From Pandoraea aquatica (GTDB lineage: Bacteria > Pseudomonadota > Gammaproteobacteria > Burkholderiales > Burkholderiaceae), in contig NZ_CABPSN010000001.1 in the NCBI RefSeq assembly GCF_902459565.1, positions 310,001 to 374,000 on the forward strand: a stretch of 64,000 bases of DNA. Direction: 5' to 3'. Under the pieces are notes generated by a model. That model did not search any database. It had not been told where the DNA came from and saw nothing but the letters and a program-made list of their open reading frames with translations. Position numbers and translations under genes: made by a program. Positions 9,161 through 16,963 of the stretch are shown piece by piece (the stretch's first letter is position 1; each line of letters starts with the position of its first letter).

Positions 9161-9189
9161 GCCCCACGGTAGATGGGGTTCTGTGGGGC
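9161..9189 (-). other. Hairpin between the two pilin genes
   Basis: GCCCCAC and GTGGGGC form a 7-bp inverted repeat in the 91-base gap between the first and second pilin genes. There is no T-run. In pilus operons such hairpins often protect or partly terminate the major pilin message, which would favour more major pilin than adapter. Confidence 0.45.
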
Positions 9190-9229
9190 GAAGACTCGCA
9201 GGAGCCGATAAGCAATCAGCGGCGAGCCA

Positions 9230-9799
9230 TCACCAGCCCACGGTGACGTTCAGCACGTCCGTGTAGGTGCCTGCGGCCAGGGCCGAGGTGCTCGTCTTGC
9301 GAATCGCGCCGTAGATCGGCAAGGCGAGCGCTGTGCCGGGCGTGGACAGCGTGACGGTTTGAGCGGTGCCCGCGACGTACTGATTGGCACGTGCGGCGTC
9401 CGAGTACACCTCATACGGCACATACGACGTGCCATTCGCCAATGCTCGGGTGCCCGCCCCGACTGTGCTGCCCTTACCGGCGTTCTGACCGCCGTCGACA
9501 GTGACCTTGACGGAGGTCACGTCTGGCGAGCATGTCATCTGGGTCGACGATGGCGTGGTACCGCCCCCGGTGGCCTGTGACGTTATCGCACCTGAAAAGC
9601 CGCTGGGTTGCGTGCCGAAATCCAGTGAGCCAAAGTTGGTCGATGCCCCCACCGAACCGCTACCGGTGCTAATGGCACAACCGCTCGTCAGAACGAGCTT
9701 CGCATTGACGGTGCCGTTGACCGGCGTCGATTGAGGTTGGGCGATCGATGCGACCAATGCGCACGAAGCGACAACGAGCATTTGCACGTAAACATTCAT
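9230..9799 (-). CDS. Spore coat U domain pilin, probable major subunit (CsuA/B-like)
   Basis: The start at 9799 (MNVYVQMLVVAS) has AGGAAAA just upstream and opens a signal peptide ending near SIA-QPQS. The mature part is a single SCPU domain with cysteines in SGCAIST and QMTCSPD, the motif NFGSLDFGTQPSGF, and the C-terminal TYTDVLNVTVGW. As first gene of the operon and a Gly/Ser/Thr-rich single-domain subunit, it is most likely the structural pilin of the fibre shaft. The operon then runs minor pilin, chaperone, usher, tip. Confidence 0.87.
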   Translation of the reverse strand: MNVYVQMLVVASCALVASIAQPQSTPVNGTVNAKLVLTSGCAISTGSGSVGASTNFGSLDFGTQPSGFSGAITSQATGGGTTPSSTQMTCSPDVTSVKVTVDGGQNAGKGSTVGAGTRALANGTSYVPYEVYSDAARANQYVAGTAQTVTLSTPGTALALPIYGAIRKTSTSALAAGTYTDVLNVTVGW

Positions 9800-10105
9800 G
9801 GTTTTCCTCGTCGATCCGTAAAAATCGGACTGCCAATTTATCAATGGTGAAATACCGCTTTCGAATCACCGATACAGACTTGCGTCGGCCGTAAGACACG
9901 CTAATATGTGCGCACACCCGTGTCGAAAATGCGTGTCTGTCAACCCCGAAAATCCGCTTCCCTTCCACCGGACGCGGCATGAGTCGAAGCATCGCACGCT
10001 GATTTCAAGAGTCTTTTTGGCAATTATTTGGAATTGGTTAAGCGGTTTCCGATGCTTCGCCGTTATCGACGTTTTCTTTTTTCGGTTTCTCAGCCCATTT
10101 TCATC
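9800..10105. other. Divergent intergenic region, pilus operon / two-component system
   Basis: These 306 bases hold the promoters of both the minus-strand pilus operon and the plus-strand regulator genes. The half next to the response regulator is clearly richer in A and T (around 9995-10100), as expected for promoters. I could not assign -35 and -10 boxes with confidence. There is no convincing gene here. Confidence 0.5.
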
Positions 10106-10795
10106 ATGCCGCAACCCAGAATTCTGATCGTTGAAGACGACACGGACAGCGCAAGCATTCTCGATGCGTATCTGCGCAAGGACGGCTATTGCGTCGCCAT
10201 CGCTCATGACGGATCAAGCGCGGTCCGTTTGTACGCGCAATGGCATCCCGATCTGGTCCTGCTCGATCTGATGCTCCCCGAGATGAACGGCACCGAGGTT
10301 CTGTCGTCCATTCGCCGTGCGGGCGACACGCCGGTCATCATCGTCACCGCCATCGGCGATGAGCCGGACAAGCTCGGCGCGTTGAGGTACGGCGCAGACG
10401 ATTACGTCGTCAAACCGTACAGCCCGCGAGAGGTCGTCGCCCGGGTTCACGCCGTCTTGCGCCGCTCGCGCCCGGCGTCGAAAGAAAATGACGTGCTGCG
10501 CTACGGGCGACTGGTTGTTCATCGCGAAGCCGTGCAGGCCAACGTTGAGAACGAAGCGGGCGAGCCGGTCGCGCTGAGTCTGACGCCTGCCGAGTTCAAC
10601 TTGCTGGCGACGCTCTTGCGCACACCGTTCAAGGCATTCACGCGGGAAGAACTGCTGCGGCAGTGCCTGCCCGAAAGCGACGCGCTGGAGCGCACCGTGG
10701 ACGTCCACATCTTCAACCTGCGACGCAAGCTGGAACAGCACGGGATCAAGGGCGTGCTCGTCACTGTGCGCGCCGTGGGTTACCGTTTCCAATGA
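10106..10795 (+). CDS. OmpR/PhoB-family response regulator
   Basis: Starting at MPQPRILIVEDD gives 229 residues. The receiver domain has the acidic pair in VEDDTD, the phosphoacceptor Asp in LVLLDLMLPEMNG, the Thr in IIVTAIGDE and the Lys in DDYVVKPYSPRE. The C-terminal winged helix follows (SLTPAEFNLLATLLR ... RTVDVHIFNLRRKLE ... VRAVGYRFQ). The sequence resembles BaeR/AdeR-type regulators. No clear Shine-Dalgarno is present; upstream in-frame starts at 10028 and 10052 would add a basic leader that family members lack. Its divergence from the pilus operon makes that operon the obvious candidate target. Confidence 0.92.
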   Translation: MPQPRILIVEDDTDSASILDAYLRKDGYCVAIAHDGSSAVRLYAQWHPDLVLLDLMLPEMNGTEVLSSIRRAGDTPVIIVTAIGDEPDKLGALRYGADDYVVKPYSPREVVARVHAVLRRSRPASKENDVLRYGRLVVHREAVQANVENEAGEPVALSLTPAEFNLLATLLRTPFKAFTREELLRQCLPESDALERTVDVHIFNLRRKLEQHGIKGVLVTVRAVGYRFQ

Positions 10796-11988
10796 GCGCG
10801 ACGCCGGCCCGTCGCAGGGACCGCGGGCCGCTCTGGCTCTGGGTCGGATGGCGCATGAGCGCACTGGCCGTCGGCGCGGTGGTCACCGTCACGCTAGGCA
10901 TGTGGGCTTACTTCTTTACGATGGACGCCCTCGCCTTTCGCCGGCTGTCGCCCGCGATGCAGCAGGAACTCATGGTGCTGCGCGCTGACCCCGATCGCGA
11001 TCCGGCGCGCCTGTGGGAGCTTTACCGCGCCGTGTTCGACATCGATCGGCTACTGCCGACGCTCAGCAGCCCCGACTGGTTGATGCTTGCGATTCTGGTA
11101 GTTGCAACCATCGCGCCGATTGTCGCCATCGGTCTGTGGGTGTCGCGGCCGCTTTCCCGCCAATTCACGCTGGTGGCAAAGGCGGCTCGGGCGGTGAGTG
11201 AAGGCGACTTCTCGTCGCGCGTCTCGCTGGTGAGCGCCGCGCCGGGAGAAGTGGCCGGGCTGGCGGACGACTTCAATGACATGACCGCACGGTTGCAGCA
11301 GTACGAGCGGGAATTGCGCGAATCGAGCGTGATGCTCTCGCATGAATTGCGCACACCGCTTAACGCGGCCATGGGCCGGATTCAGGGCATGCTGGACGGT
11401 GTGATGCCTTGTGACGACGCACAGCTCGCGCTGGTGCATCGCCAACTGATGCAGATCAACCGGCTGGTCGGGGATCTTCATCTGATCTCGCTCGCACGGG
11501 CCGGACAATTGACGCTGGTGCGTCGCGACTTCTCGTTGAGGGACCTGATCGCCGAGCGGCTGGAATGGATATCGCCGCAGTTGCAACGGCAGGCGTTTGA
11601 GGTGACGTGGAACGCCCGCGACGACGTAGTCGTCCACGGCGACCGGGATCGCTTAGGTCAGGTCCTGTCCATCCTGATCGACAACGTGATGCGATATGCC
11701 GCCGTGGGAAGGGTGCTGGAAATCGATGTGGCGGTGACGGTACGGTATGTGACCGTCACTGTTGGTGATCGAGGCCCGGGGGTGCCTTCCGAACACCTCA
11801 CCACCATGCTGACTCGCTTCTGGCGTGCAGAGCATTCGCGCTCACGGCATTCGGGCGGCAGCGGCCTCGGGCTGGCGATCGCCTCGGCCATCTGCCGTCA
11901 TCACGGCGGGGACTTGACGTGCCGTAATCGTGAGGGTGGCGGGCTAAGCGTCGAGATGACGATACCGCCGGCTCATTCCGTCGCCTGA
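10792..11988 (+). CDS. Membrane sensor histidine kinase
   Basis: The ATG at 10792 overlaps the regulator stop as ATGA, so translation is probably coupled. The 398-residue protein has two membrane helices (MSALAVGAVVTVTLGMWAYFF and WLMLAILVVATIAPIVAIGLW) around a short periplasmic domain. A HAMP linker follows, then a HisKA domain with the phosphorylated His in SHELRTPLNAAMGR, and an ATPase domain with the G boxes GDRGPGVPSEH and GGSGLGLAIASAI. It pairs with the preceding response regulator. The small sensor domain gives no clue to the signal. Confidence 0.93.
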   Translation: MSATPARRRDRGPLWLWVGWRMSALAVGAVVTVTLGMWAYFFTMDALAFRRLSPAMQQELMVLRADPDRDPARLWELYRAVFDIDRLLPTLSSPDWLMLAILVVATIAPIVAIGLWVSRPLSRQFTLVAKAARAVSEGDFSSRVSLVSAAPGEVAGLADDFNDMTARLQQYERELRESSVMLSHELRTPLNAAMGRIQGMLDGVMPCDDAQLALVHRQLMQINRLVGDLHLISLARAGQLTLVRRDFSLRDLIAERLEWISPQLQRQAFEVTWNARDDVVVHGDRDRLGQVLSILIDNVMRYAAVGRVLEIDVAVTVRYVTVTVGDRGPGVPSEHLTTMLTRFWRAEHSRSRHSGGSGLGLAIASAICRHHGGDLTCRNREGGGLSVEMTIPPAHSVA

Positions 11989-12005
11989 GCGCTGCATCAG
12001 GCGAC
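11980..12005. terminator. Bidirectional hairpin between kinase and membrane-protein genes
   Basis: GTCGCCTGA and TCAGGCGAC are perfect 9-bp arms around an 8-base loop. The left arm contains the kinase stop codon. Two convergent genes end here. No T-run follows, so termination strength is uncertain. Confidence 0.5.
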
Positions 12006-12015
12006 GCTCAGCGCC

Positions 12016-13098
12016 TCAAAGGCGCACGCCCGACATGCCCGCGAGAATTGCCGTCGCAATGAGGCCGCTCACGATAACGCCACAAATCCACAGACGAGTC
12101 ACGACTCGCCGGTCGGCACCGTGCGCATTGAGCACGACCCGCAGACCCGCTACCAGATGCCCGAGAACGAAGAACACGCCGAGCGCATAGTGCGGTACCA
12201 GGCGAATGTTCCACGCGTCGTGAATCAACCCCGTGGGTGCGCCTGTCGCGAAATTCCAGTCGGTCGGAATGTCGAGATACCAGCGGGCGTAGATGAACAC
12301 CGAGTTCATATGACCGAGGATGAACAGCGACAGATAGGCACCCGATGCGATCTGGAACGTGCGGAAGAAATCCTGTCGTGCCGCGCTCCAACGCCAGGTC
12401 AGATAGAGCCCGCTCGCGATCTGGAACAGGAATGCCGCGACCAGCACCGGTTCGACGAAGCGGGCGCGATAGACCGTTCGCCCCACGTCCATGACGGCCG
12501 CATGCGCGCCGGGGCCGACGAGCCCCGCCAGATGGTTGCCAAGATGGAAGAACACGTAAAGACAAAGGATCGCGGCACTCACGCCGTGCGCTACTCGCCA
12601 TTTGCCCAGCCCCGGGGCGGCTTGGGCAAGCGGTTGGGTCCGCGTCTCAATCCGCGCGGTACGCAACGCGATCAGTACGGCAGCCACCCAGATCACGCAC
12701 CACACCCACGGATCCGGGATGGGACTCCCCAGAAGCGCTTGGACAACACCGAGGAAAACATACAGCGTCGGTGCAACGACGCTGAAATACGCCAGTCGAC
12801 GAAGCGCCGTCGGGAGCGATTTGCGGCAGGCGACGGCGATCCCGAGTACCGGCGCAGCAAACGAGAGCAGCAACACGAACGCGGCCCCCATGGTGTCGAT
12901 CGCCGCCAGCGTCGCGCCGGGCGCGCCGACCACCGCGTGAAACAACATCAGCAGAAATGGATAGCAGATGGCGGCCAGCGGGGCGACAAAGACGAGCGGA
13001 TCGATGTGCTGTGCTGCCGATTGCGTCGTATCCGCAAGCGTCTGCGCTTCGCTTGCAAGCACGGCGTGATCCCGAAAAGGATGTTCTGACATGGCCAC
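12016..13098 (-). CDS. Polytopic membrane protein, cytochrome b-like, coupled to NDH-2
   Basis: About 360 residues with roughly nine predicted membrane helices. Histidines lie inside or at the edges of helices (YVFFHLGNHLAGLVG, LFILGHMNSVF, ALGVFFVLGHLVAG), a pattern like succinate dehydrogenase/fumarate reductase membrane anchors that bind haem and quinone. It starts with GTG at 13098, one base after the stop of the NADH dehydrogenase gene and about 8 bases after GGAGG; an ATG at 13092 is the alternative. The tight coupling suggests the two proteins act together at the membrane. I do not recognise a named family, and haem binding is inference. Confidence 0.75.
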   Translation of the reverse strand: MAMSEHPFRDHAVLASEAQTLADTTQSAAQHIDPLVFVAPLAAICYPFLLMLFHAVVGAPGATLAAIDTMGAAFVLLLSFAAPVLGIAVACRKSLPTALRRLAYFSVVAPTLYVFLGVVQALLGSPIPDPWVWCVIWVAAVLIALRTARIETRTQPLAQAAPGLGKWRVAHGVSAAILCLYVFFHLGNHLAGLVGPGAHAAVMDVGRTVYRARFVEPVLVAAFLFQIASGLYLTWRWSAARQDFFRTFQIASGAYLSLFILGHMNSVFIYARWYLDIPTDWNFATGAPTGLIHDAWNIRLVPHYALGVFFVLGHLVAGLRVVLNAHGADRRVVTRLWICGVIVSGLIATAILAGMSGVRL

Positions 13099-13099
13099 G

Positions 13100-14317
13100 T
13101 TACTTCCCTCCTCGCTTGCCTAACGGATCGGCCGCTTCGAACGCGGTGGTCCGATCTGCCAGCGGCGGATAAATGTAGATGCTATTGACCCATTGCTTTC
13201 GCGCTTTGGACTCAGCGCCTTGCATGATGATTTGCCGGTCCCAGCCCGTCGTGTGAACCGCGCCCCACGGCCCCAGATCGAGGCCGGTGCCGTAACGCGT
13301 CTGGCGATAGGGCAGCGTCGGTTGCCCCAGTAGCGTTGCGGCAACGTTGTTGCCCGCAAATCGCCCCATCTCCAACGCGTGCTGGCACGACATCATCGTG
13401 GTGTGCCCTTCGTCGTCGGTTGCCGCACACGCCGTATCGCCCGTGGCGAAGACCTCTGCGAGCGATGGCACTCGCAGGTCGTCTTCCACCAGCACACGGC
13501 CGAGGCGGTCACGTTCTGCGGGAAGTTGCTGCGTCAGATTGCTGGCGCGCACGCCTGCCGTCCAGACGACGGTCTGCGCATCGATCCGCTCGCCATTGGA
13601 CAACACGACGCCCTGCGCATCGAAGCGCGCCGCCGATACGCCGAGACGGCATTCGACGCCGAGTTCGGACAAGGCTGTCTCGATCACTGGACGCGGACCG
13701 GGGCCGAGATCGGGGCCGATGTCGGCGGCCTTCTCCACGACGATGACGCGCACGCTCGCGGCCGGGCCAAGTATTCTGCGCAGACGCGACGGCAGTTCGG
13801 CGGCGATCTCGATACCGGTAAATCCACCGCCGGCGACGACAACTGTGTTGCGGGCCTCGCTTTTTGGCTGCTGCACGAGTGCATGCAGATGCTGATCCAG
13901 CTCAACGGCCTCCTCGATCTGATCGATGCTGAAGGTGTGCTCCAGCAACCCGGGAATGTCCGGGCGGACGAGTCGACTGCCGGACGCTAGCACTAGACCG
14001 TCGTAGCTCAGCGTGGCACGCGATTCGCCGGAAGGGCTGACGATGCCGACTTCGCGTGCGACAGTATCGATCCGGTCGACGGTGCCCGCGACGAACCGGA
14101 TGCCCGTGGCGTCGAACAAGCCGAGCAGCGGCACTGCCATCTTCCCCGGGACGTCCTCGTAAAGTCGTGGACGAACGACGAGCATCGGCTCCGGCGCGAT
14201 CATCACGACCTCGATCTCATCGCACGACACATCGTGCTGATCCAGCAATCGGGCGGCAGCAAGCGCGCTCCACATACCGGCGAATCCCGCACCGATCACC
14301 ACGATTCGTTTCTGCAT
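13100..14317 (-). CDS. Type II NADH dehydrogenase-like FAD oxidoreductase
   Basis: This 405-residue flavoprotein has an N-terminal FAD-binding motif (RIVVIGAGFAGMWSALAAA), a second Rossmann motif for NAD(P)H (TVVVAGGGFTGIEIAAEL), and the FAD-contacting EVFATGDTAC segment. These place it in the NDH-2 family, which passes electrons from NADH to quinone without pumping protons. The C-terminus (KQWVNSIYIYPPLADRTTAFEAAD) could form the amphipathic membrane-binding part. The next gene, one base away, encodes a cytochrome b-like membrane protein. A MocR regulator is divergent. Confidence 0.88.
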   Translation of the reverse strand: MQKRIVVIGAGFAGMWSALAAARLLDQHDVSCDEIEVVMIAPEPMLVVRPRLYEDVPGKMAVPLLGLFDATGIRFVAGTVDRIDTVAREVGIVSPSGESRATLSYDGLVLASGSRLVRPDIPGLLEHTFSIDQIEEAVELDQHLHALVQQPKSEARNTVVVAGGGFTGIEIAAELPSRLRRILGPAASVRVIVVEKAADIGPDLGPGPRPVIETALSELGVECRLGVSAARFDAQGVVLSNGERIDAQTVVWTAGVRASNLTQQLPAERDRLGRVLVEDDLRVPSLAEVFATGDTACAATDDEGHTTMMSCQHALEMGRFAGNNVAATLLGQPTLPYRQTRYGTGLDLGPWGAVHTTGWDRQIIMQGAESKARKQWVNSIYIYPPLADRTTAFEAADPLGKRGGK

Positions 14318-14438
14318 TACATCGATCTCCGCTCAGGCGGTGCTACTGGGTAACAGGTCGGAACGACGTGAGCCACAGGCGTTACCGTTGCCATCGGCGA
14401 CGTCGTTCCGTGTTGCAAGCATCGAGACTACAACTACA

Positions 14439-14483
14439 ATTGGATTTTTATGAGATCCATTTTCGTCAATCTGATTGGTCCAT
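14439..14483. promoter_or_regulatory. Repeated ATTGGa/tCCA motif, candidate MocR site
   Basis: The segment holds ATTGGAT (14439-14445), GATCCAT (14454-14460) and ATTGGTCCAT (14474-14483), ending 10 bases before the MocR start. MocR regulators usually bind closely spaced direct or inverted repeats in the shared promoter, so this is a plausible operator for autoregulation and perhaps for the divergent NDH-2 gene. Confidence 0.45.
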
Positions 14484-14493
14484 TTATCTCCTC

Positions 14494-15987
14494 ATGCGCC
14501 GCGCCCAAGACATCGACCTCGTGCTGAAGCCATGCCCTGCGGGCATGCCACTACAGCAATGGCTGTACGCGGAAATCCGACAGGCCATTCTGAGCGGCAG
14601 GCTCGCGCCCGGCCAACGCCTACCGGCGTCGCGGGATCTGGCTGCGCGCTACAAGCTGTCGCGTGGCACCGTGACGAACGCCTTCGATCAGTTGCAGGCG
14701 GAGGGATACATCGCCAGCGCCGTCGGGCGCGGGACCTATGTCGCCGACATGGGCGCGCCGCCGGGAATGGCGACCGCCAATAAGAAGGCGAGCGCTGCAC
14801 CGACGCGCGACAATCCCCGGCAGACGGTGACGCTGTCCGCGCGCGGTCAACTTCTGATACGTACTCCGTTCGATGTCGACGGACGCCCGAACGCGCCCAT
14901 CGCGTTTCAGGCCAGTCAGGCGGACTTGCAGGCGTTCCCGTTCAACGTCTGGTCGCGTATTTCCGGCAGCGCCGTCCGCCAGCTGCGCGGTGCGATGCTA
15001 GGCGACGGCTCGGCGCGCGGGTATCTGCCGTTACGCAACGTCATCGCGGAGCACCTGCGCACTGCACGCGGCGTGAACTGCACCGGCGACGACATCCTGA
15101 TCTTCAACAGCGTTCAACAGATCCTCGACCTCGCCGCGCGCCTGCTGCTCGATCCGGGCGATGCGGTTTGGATGGAAGACCCCGGATACCCCGGCGCACA
15201 CCGCGCGCTTCAGGCGGCACAGGCATCGCTGATTTCCCTGCCGGTCGATGCCGACGGCGTCGATGTCGCAAAAGGCATTCAGCTCGCCCCGCATGCGAAG
15301 ATGGCCTACGTTACGGCGGGGCATCAGGCACCGCTCGGCTCTGTCCTGTCACTGGATCGCCGCTTGCGCCTTCTCGAATGGGCCAAAGCGGCCAACGCGT
15401 TCGTCGTCGAGGACGACTACGACAGCGAGTTCCGCTTCTCTGGTCGCCCGCTCGCCGCAATGAAGAGCCTTGACGACGCCGACCGCGTGATCTACTGCGG
15501 CACGTTCAGCAAGCTGCTCGCACCGGGCATCCGCATCGCCTATGCCGTGATGCCAGCGTGTCTGATCAAGTCGTTCGCGGCGAGCCTCTCACTGACGCAT
15601 CGGTATGCCTCCGTCTTCCAGCAAACCATCCTCCACCGGTTCATCGACGAGGGACACCTCGGGCGCCATATCCGGCGCATGCGCGGGCTGTACGGCGAGC
15701 GTGCCGATGCGCTGAGCTCCGCGGTGACGAAGCGTCTGGACGGTCTGATGCGACTGCCGTCCATCACCACCGGTCTCGACGTGCCCGCGCTGCTGACCAG
15801 CGAAATCAACAGCACGAACTTCGCGCGCATCGCCAAAAACGCCGGTATCGAATTGCGGCCGCTCTCGTTCTACGCGTTGGAGCGCCGCGCGCCGAATGGC
15901 TTCGTGATGGGCTTCTCCGCTATCTCGACGGAGAACATCGAGAAAGGCGTGCTGACGTTGGCACGCCTGCTCGACGCGGCCGATTAG
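14494..15987 (+). CDS. MocR-family regulator (GntR HTH plus aminotransferase domain)
   Basis: The 497-residue protein has a GntR-type winged helix in its first 80 residues (PLQQWLYAEIRQAILSGRLAPGQRLPASRDLAARYKLSRGTVTNAFDQLQAEGYI). A type I aminotransferase-fold domain follows, with the PLP Lys in YCGTFSKLLAPGIRIAY and the FVVEDDYDSEFRF Asp/Tyr region. MocR proteins sense PLP, PLP adducts or amino acids such as GABA or taurine. No vitamin B6 or GABA gene is adjacent, so the target is open; the divergent NDH-2 gene shares the promoter region. Confidence 0.92.
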   Translation: MRRAQDIDLVLKPCPAGMPLQQWLYAEIRQAILSGRLAPGQRLPASRDLAARYKLSRGTVTNAFDQLQAEGYIASAVGRGTYVADMGAPPGMATANKKASAAPTRDNPRQTVTLSARGQLLIRTPFDVDGRPNAPIAFQASQADLQAFPFNVWSRISGSAVRQLRGAMLGDGSARGYLPLRNVIAEHLRTARGVNCTGDDILIFNSVQQILDLAARLLLDPGDAVWMEDPGYPGAHRALQAAQASLISLPVDADGVDVAKGIQLAPHAKMAYVTAGHQAPLGSVLSLDRRLRLLEWAKAANAFVVEDDYDSEFRFSGRPLAAMKSLDDADRVIYCGTFSKLLAPGIRIAYAVMPACLIKSFAASLSLTHRYASVFQQTILHRFIDEGHLGRHIRRMRGLYGERADALSSAVTKRLDGLMRLPSITTGLDVPALLTSEINSTNFARIAKNAGIELRPLSFYALERRAPNGFVMGFSAISTENIEKGVLTLARLLDAAD

Positions 15988-16002
15988 CAGTGACAGCAGC
16001 GA

Positions 16003-16803
16003 CTACAGGTCAAGTACCAGTCTTCCCGATTTGCAGCCAGAAACGCAGATCGTCATCACGTCGCCGCTTGCCTGCTCGTCAGGTGTCAGCACGGAGTCCC
16101 GGTGATCGGGTTCGCCTTCCAGCACACGCGTCTTGCACTCGCCGCACATGCCTTGCATGCATCCGTATGAGACCTCGACGCCCGCATCGAGCAACGTCTG
16201 CAACAACGATTCCGACGACTTCACCGCCAGCGTGCGGCCCGAGCGTCGCAGCTCGACTTCATAGTCCGTCGGCAGCGCGGCCGGTGCCTCGTGCGTGGCA
16301 ATAGTTTCGCCAGGTTCGACGGATGCGCTCTCGCCACCCGATTCGGCCCCCGTCCGATCGTTCGCAACGGGTTTGCGCACGCGCGGCGGATGGTAGACGA
16401 CGAGCATTTCGAGTGCGTCGTCGCCGAGATTGCGGAACGAGTGCGGCATTCCCGCTGAAATTGGGCTGACGGAACCGGCACGGACTTCTGTCACCTCTTC
16501 CCCGACAGTCACCTCACCGTGACCGGAGAGCACGTAAAACAGATGCGCGTGCGGTTCGACGTGCGTGGGCGACGACCCGCCCGCACCGACAGACGTCAAC
16601 TCGATGCTGTAAGCATTGCCCGTATAGGCGGTATCGGTCACCGTCTTGTAGCCGGACCGGTTGATGAACAGACCGGTCAGGGGAATCCAGGGGGCATCGT
16701 CGACGTGCCAGGTGACGGGTTTGCCTTCAGCGGTCGTGGTGGCCTCAGTGGCCTCAGTGGCCTCGGTGGCCGACCCGGAAAGTTCGCTTGCAACGGCGTT
16801 CAT
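16003..16803 (-). CDS. Cupin-2Fe-2S ferredoxin fusion protein
   Basis: With the start at 16803 (MNAVASELSG, GGAGA six bases upstream) the protein has 266 residues. The N-terminus carries a Thr-Glu-Ala repeat, then a cupin domain (THVEPHAHLFYVLSGHGEVTVGEE ... AGMPHSFRNLGD) with three histidines and a Glu as likely metal ligands. After a linker comes a plant-type ferredoxin domain with the cluster cysteines in YGCMQGMCGECKTR and the last in TICVSGCKSG. Such ferredoxin domains normally feed electrons to Rieske oxygenases as part of a reductase; fusion to a cupin without a flavin domain is unusual. It is divergent from the HTH-citrate synthase gene. Confidence 0.82.
   Translation of the reverse strand: MNAVASELSGSATEATEATEATTTAEGKPVTWHVDDAPWIPLTGLFINRSGYKTVTDTAYTGNAYSIELTSVGAGGSSPTHVEPHAHLFYVLSGHGEVTVGEEVTEVRAGSVSPISAGMPHSFRNLGDDALEMLVVYHPPRVRKPVANDRTGAESGGESASVEPGETIATHEAPAALPTDYEVELRRSGRTLAVKSSESLLQTLLDAGVEVSYGCMQGMCGECKTRVLEGEPDHRDSVLTPDEQASGDVMTICVSGCKSGRLVLDL
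16741..16771 (-). repeat. In-frame 9-nt tandem repeat coding Thr-Glu-Ala
   Basis: Three 9-base units (GGCCTCAGT, GGCCTCAGT, GGCCTCGGT) plus a partial fourth lie in the N-terminal coding region of the cupin-ferredoxin gene. Copy-number change would alter linker length without shifting the frame. Confidence 0.8.
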
Positions 16804-16963
16804 GGTTGTCTCCATTCTGTTCTGTTCTCGCCGGAACGCTTCGTTTGCGCCGAGGCACAGCGGGCGAAGTGGGCGGCTATACTCGATCCATCGATTTGTC
16901 GATCCCGGCACTGATACTAGGAAATCGCCACAGGGCGAACAAGATTGATTCTGAAAATCGACC

